Part shown: piece after piece, positions 60,701 through 64,000 of the stretch
How the letters are laid out: each line of letters begins with the position of its first letter
Position numbering within the stretch: the stretch's first letter is position 1
Assembly: GCA_014529385.2 (NCBI GenBank)
Contig: CM043948.1
Span: 82,002,760-82,066,759 of the forward strand
Reading direction: 5' to 3'
DNA from: Adiantum capillus-veneris
Taxonomy: Eukaryota; Streptophyta; Polypodiopsida; Polypodiales; Pteridaceae
DNA: 64,000 nucleotides
Notes under the pieces: generated by a model
The model's database searches: none
Told to the model about the DNA's origin: nothing
The model's input: only the letters and a program-made list of their open reading frames with translations
Program-made: the position numbers and the translations under genes

Positions 60701-62954
60701 GTCGCAGAATACAGAAAATTCAAAGCCAAGTTCCAAAACAAACATAGGAACAGGAGATGACCCCGTGTATATGAATGACCTCGAGGATGATTCAGATTCA
60801 GTCGAGACAATGGAGACTAGAACCAATACCACAAAGGGAAAGACCGACAAAGAAAACCGTAACATGGAACCAAATGAAAACCGAATGAGAGAAAACCATA
60901 AAGAGCCTCTGAAAACACCACAAGTGTTTCCAAATCCAATCCAAGACCCCCAAGATAAACCGCAGGGGCAAAAAGGGAAAATTCGTAAAAAGAAGATTGG
61001 GACGTACCCAAACCCAATAGACGAGATTAAGCAGGTGAAACATCTAAGAGGTTTAGTGGAGGAGACTCAAAGGAAACTAGAACCAGAACCCATGCATATC
61101 AAAATTCATGACACAGTGTTTCCCACGCAAGTTCATCCACCCCACATGAACCATAGACCGTTAGCCATATCTAGTATCATCCAAGAAGGGAGTGAGGACG
61201 GGACATCAGAAAGTGAGCATACACCCTTCTTGTTGGAAAGGATGTTTAACGAAGGAATACCTGATCCCATTGAGGAATATGAGATTCCATCCTCACCAGT
61301 TCCTAGTCAAGGACCTACACCCTGCAAAACGCCAATGAATGTTGCCAAACTAGTGGACTTCATGTCTTCTGAGGTCCGAACCACGATCATACCAAAGCTG
61401 TATGGAGATCCTGAGTTATTCCTTGCACTTCGAGCATTCCTTAACGGAGAGCTACGAACGGGATTACCGCAGTTTGCGCAACCAAATAGGCCTGACTCGA
61501 TTATGATTGATGAGGAAAATCATGTGCAATCACTTGACTTAGATGGACACGAGTCTGTGATCGAGGTACCCATTAACGAATTAGGGCAGTATTTTGAAGG
61601 CGACGAGTCTAATGCGACCCTACCCATCACTACCAAGGGATTAACTATAAAGGGAATTCTTGATGGTGGTGCGGGAGTTAGCATCGTTACAAAAGATTGT
61701 TGGGAATCCATGGGAAAACCCCGCCTCAGTGTTACTAACATTGTGGTAAAGATGGCAAATGGTACCATAGCCAAACCTATGGGGATGCTCAAGGATCTTA
61801 AGATCAAAGTTCTAGGACACAAGGTACGACATACGTTCATTGTAATGGATTTCTCTAAACACCTTATGTCATATGAAATGATTTTAGGACGACCATTCAT
61901 GAGGGAAGCACAAATGGTTCACGATTGGTCTAAAAATCATGTCTATTTGCAATTCCAAGACTCTGTCCTTAGAGTGGATTTGGTGACTGGTAAGGTACAC
62001 CCCTTAGGGAGTAAAACCATTATTGATCATCGCTCTGACACCACAGTTCACTCGGCCCCACTACAATATTGTTACACTTGTAAGAAGGATACAGACATTG
62101 GCCAAGATTCTCCTTACATGGATGTGTTACCGGGTATGACGGAATCAGACAATGTGAATTGGGTCCACCTAGCATCAACCATAGAAACTTGGGGAAATAG
62201 GGGGACAACATGGGTAACACCTGAGGGGGATGAAATGCGTATACCCTTAAATATGCTACAAGCAATGCATATCGCTTCCGACAAGACTCATCCTAATGTA
62301 ACGAAGAAAACATACAAGTGGGTCCCTAAAGCTTCTTTAGTGACCATAGCTAGTGCTAAAAAACAGAAGCCTTGTAAGAAACGTACCACTCGCTCCAAGA
62401 AAAGTAAGAAAATGTTGCGATGGATCCCTAAACGACTATTGGAAGCCCAAGGCTACTATCAAGGAAATGATCAAATCTGGGTGCCGAAACGTAGATTGTG
62501 CTCTTACCTATCACCTGACCCAAGTGAGCCCAATCCCATAGCTCCAAAACGAATCAATGATCGTGGAAAGAGAAAAATCACAGAATGCTACACACCTGCT
62601 CCCGAGCTAGTTTGGGTACCAAAGAAAGAACGATTTGTTCCACCTAGCTCAGGAAGGGGGGAGTCCCATGAAGATTCTAGCTCATCATGTAATACATCCA
62701 TAGAGGTAAAAGCTTCTACACAGCCTCCATCTATAGTAGTGGACCTCAATGAAGCTACAAAAGAATCCACACCTCCCAGTGTTCAAGAATCACCTGATGA
62801 ACCACTTCAAGTTCGATCCTGGGAGAGTACCTTACTACCCTTGCAGCTTGACAAGGCACCTAGGGTAATAGAAAACTACTGGCAAAAATCCTCACCTATT
62901 ACCAACTGGAACAATTGGTTTCAAAGGGTGACAAGCTCATTTCAAACGGTATGA
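57774..62954 (+). CDS. Gypsy-E giant gag-protease polyprotein (1726 codons, intact)
   Basis: Starts ATG in MHLRSGRVLEHEH. Residues about 345-425 are Pro-rich (MAPTPPIVPLAYAPRVPLP). The retrotransposon capsid core is at about 450-630 (KFNGDEDARKHIEVFEQVCD, AGDWYRTLR, VASQLQKAERKEGESVRDF). Four zinc knuckles begin at C686, C709, C861 and C899; three are CX2CX3HX4C and the second is CX2CX4HX4C. The retropepsin active site is GILDGGAGV at D1297 (D-G-G, Gly replacing Ser/Thr), with MILGRPFMREAQMVHDW after it. The C-terminus has four W-V/I-P-K motifs (KWVPKASL, RWIPKRLL, IWVPKRRL, VWVPKKERF; 62317-62631). No frameshift or stop in 5.2 kb suggests a recent copy. RT and integrase are absent from the ORF. 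Confidence 0.93.
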   Translation: MHLRSGRVLEHEHIEGASVHTDTHYPSTISSRPSAGTQGSTTQDPKIAASDSSSDSEIMEAYPTQNTEREGHAPPEAPQPSTSMFSRFMETLGRATRSEPNANEAHEGGGEVESPFTSHVDPTPPKSVHVDILPTSYQEGPIELPPSEVPSRVPLVTSKTTGSNIASTSQETINTSTLEGLFINDHWTYDLHTEVLTDVHSGHAYHVGWIEIVQSTSSATSIEDQQKMICNVIHGIIQSERQNRGLNILSTGPMRFLDTSKAQQPTLSQMETPLMSPMDPSYVISPGVSMQSEPPSKNFSFPNLAQPSIKENTVLTPGISLTENVPMTSTVSAVPLPSVVVPNMGPRPYVPLAPYAHMAPTPPIVPLAYAPRVPLPSSYPSGPMPGYVPYPASSTHMPRPAPVPLPHMIPRVPPPALPPHIGDLAAFAQTIGRSIAENMHHASDREPRSKAVQIAKLTQKFNGDEDARKHIEVFEQVCDSLGERNELHKCNALSLTLSGKAGDWYRTLRVDEKTIYPTLRRLFLKEYIREGVLWGVASQLQKAERKEGESVRDFISRLKHLNSRCPVNERFNNNQLLDRFIRGLRNEGIYNGLVIRGITTWEDVTANAIQLEDNLMIAGMRVSTDTRSTSSQAIEYEPMTAKPIANEPKVFETFLTDLTKAIQESLKDNRPPQNSHMYPRREQQWCSICLGPHSTSECPTFRVKFNGTCNACGRYGHQAKDCLMIKRMMANRPPVAWTDAPRAPVLMPTPPVEQLPQHMVPRSQNVVQATPLPPPVLGPQPPHPRVTPMNQVGCEPSNAYPDGCEEEIDTSIAYGLDTLEECPIYYMEDCWGQVKPVYQATALASRGQNINTQARRPPLQCYECGGPHRVAECPIRLQKNAAQMQMNQGSTSAMPILTCNRCGIDHLIAQCPYNPNAPKITPLNLVKIASVTSPIPPVAPAYAITRSMLQGPGHILEERDTASVIQAKKNKTRRKKSQNTENSKPSSKTNIGTGDDPVYMNDLEDDSDSVETMETRTNTTKGKTDKENRNMEPNENRMRENHKEPLKTPQVFPNPIQDPQDKPQGQKGKIRKKKIGTYPNPIDEIKQVKHLRGLVEETQRKLEPEPMHIKIHDTVFPTQVHPPHMNHRPLAISSIIQEGSEDGTSESEHTPFLLERMFNEGIPDPIEEYEIPSSPVPSQGPTPCKTPMNVAKLVDFMSSEVRTTIIPKLYGDPELFLALRAFLNGELRTGLPQFAQPNRPDSIMIDEENHVQSLDLDGHESVIEVPINELGQYFEGDESNATLPITTKGLTIKGILDGGAGVSIVTKDCWESMGKPRLSVTNIVVKMANGTIAKPMGMLKDLKIKVLGHKVRHTFIVMDFSKHLMSYEMILGRPFMREAQMVHDWSKNHVYLQFQDSVLRVDLVTGKVHPLGSKTIIDHRSDTTVHSAPLQYCYTCKKDTDIGQDSPYMDVLPGMTESDNVNWVHLASTIETWGNRGTTWVTPEGDEMRIPLNMLQAMHIASDKTHPNVTKKTYKWVPKASLVTIASAKKQKPCKKRTTRSKKSKKMLRWIPKRLLEAQGYYQGNDQIWVPKRRLCSYLSPDPSEPNPIAPKRINDRGKRKITECYTPAPELVWVPKKERFVPPSSGRGESHEDSSSSCNTSIEVKASTQPPSIVVDLNEATKESTPPSVQESPDEPLQVRSWESTLLPLQLDKAPRVIENYWQKSSPITNWNNWFQRVTSSFQTV

Positions 62955-64000
62955 TCTACCCAAGGAAGGGGGGAGTGTTTGTGGACATCCATTATTCATT
63001 TGTTTCCCTCTCAACCTTTTTCCCTGACCTCTCAATCTCCAATCTTAGGGAATGTACATATAAAGCTTTATACTCAAAAAAAAAAAGAAAAAAAAAAGAG
63101 CAAGAGCAATTAGCAAACGAGTATGCACATTAAAGTCAAAACATTGACTCAGACCTACACATGTCACATCTGGTACAGTGAAACAGAAACCTATGCCATA
63201 AAACACCTTTGATCCTCATCACTTGAGTGATGGAGGGTAGGTAAGATTAGTACGATAGGAGTGTTTCTGTTTTAGAGTTGAGTGATTAGCAAAGATCTCT
63301 TTTCCCACTGATGTGCCTCCTGGAGGTATTCCTTTTGTTTCCTAGTGTGTACAGGAGCGTGTTGCTATTGATAGGATTTGGACCTTCATGGAACCTTCAA
63401 ATCAAGCGCGACCATCGACACAAACAGGTGTTTCTTGTCCATTAGCATTGCCCTTATCTTTTTGCATCCATGTTTGTCTGCTTGATTGTGATTGGTAGCA
63501 TAATATTCAGTGCATTTGCTTGGTATCAAACATTTAATTCAATGTAATGTTTTGTCATAATCACTTGTTTAGGTGTAAAAATCAAGCAGTCTGACTAAGC
63601 TAGTTTGACCAAGCTAGGTATTAGAAATCTTCTCTTAATACCATGGGGAATGCCTTCCTAATAAGCAATGGTTACTTAGGTTCTTAATCCGATTTAGGCA
63701 GCATTGTATGAAATGTACTAGGGCTTTCTAATGGGCTTAACCCTAGTGACCTTTAGCTTAAGTATTATAAAGGGAGTTTACTAATGTGATGAACCTGGGG
63801 AATGTAACAGTGTTATATGACCTCCCGAAGTTACAAAATTTAAATGCTGAAAATGAACAAACAAAAAATCAAAGTGCCACAATATAAAATTTTAAGCTGG
63901 AAGAGAAATCTCAGCTTGATTTGGTACTTCACTCACATGTATTGCCTATGGTACTAGAGCCCTAGAGGTTCCCAGTGTGGGCGCTTTTCCTTGAAAAGCA
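62955..64000 (+). other. Gypsy-E sequence downstream of gag-pro, no ORF
   Basis: Directly after the stop is a purine tract, AAGGAAGGGGGGAG (62961-62974), followed by TGTTTGTGG. It does not match the start of the putative 5' LTR (TGTTAACCC), so I do not call it the 3' LTR. The equivalent place in Gypsy-G also has a purine tract (40028). An A-rich run is at 63078-63098. No coding potential is visible to the window end. Confidence 0.55.

Noticed and set aside
57774-62954. Endogenous pararetrovirus (caulimovirid) origin for the large gag-pro ORF
   Set aside because: It is preceded by an LTR and a tRNA-Asp-type primer site, has the same capsid, knuckle and protease order as Gypsy-G, and has no movement protein.
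62972-62990. TGTTTGTGG after a purine tract as the start of a Gypsy-E 3' LTR
   Set aside because: It does not match the putative 5' LTR start (TGTTAACCC) and nothing downstream matches 56322-56893.

Overview
This window looks like repeat-dominated intergenic DNA from a large plant nuclear genome, most likely a gymnosperm and probably a conifer. The evidence is several layers of nested LTR retrotransposons, a Penelope-like retroelement (a class I recall being reported from conifers but not typical of flowering plants), and broken pentatricopeptide-repeat (PPR) pseudogenes. I found no intact host gene, tRNA or rRNA.

Layout. 1-1234: 3' end of a Ty1/copia element (+), inserted in a Penelope-like reverse transcriptase remnant (1235-2477, -). 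2478-6455: 3' two thirds of a copia element (-), fused at about 6450 to the 5' gag and leader of a Ty3/gypsy chromovirus. 7211-15105: a full-length but broken chromovirus, Gypsy-A (-), whose 3' LTR is also the 5' LTR of the fused partial copy. 15106-17156: unassigned DNA with one copia LTR relic and an unrecognised pseudo-exon. 17157-48612: a second chromovirus, Gypsy-B (-), carrying a deleted copia (20161-21338, +) and then split by Gypsy-G.

Gypsy-G (22291-47001, +) is bounded by LTRs and a perfect 5-bp target duplication, GCCCT. Without the copia nested inside it (32855-38023, -) it is about 19.5 kb. It encodes gag, protease, RT, RNase H and integrase. It also has features I do not recognise from standard gypsy families: a doubled integrase H2C2 zinc-binding module, a second retropepsin-like ORF after integrase, three or more sense-strand accessory ORFs before the 3' LTR (one a long coiled coil, overlapping the last by ATGA), and an 18-bp palindrome repeated in both of its non-coding stretches.

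48613-56320: a gypsy integrase relic, a family of near-palindromic tandem repeats, a degenerate PPR pseudogene region, a rearranged copia with an inverted LTR end, and a dense microsatellite block with a large inverted repeat and a small hairpin element. 56322-64000: 5' LTR, primer-binding site, leader and one intact 1726-codon gag-protease ORF of Gypsy-E, a relative of Gypsy-G. No RT or integrase follows within the window.

Order of events inferred from nesting: Gypsy-B first, then Gypsy-G, then the copia inside Gypsy-G. By eye the LTR pairs of Gypsy-G and of its nested copia each differ by about 4 percent.
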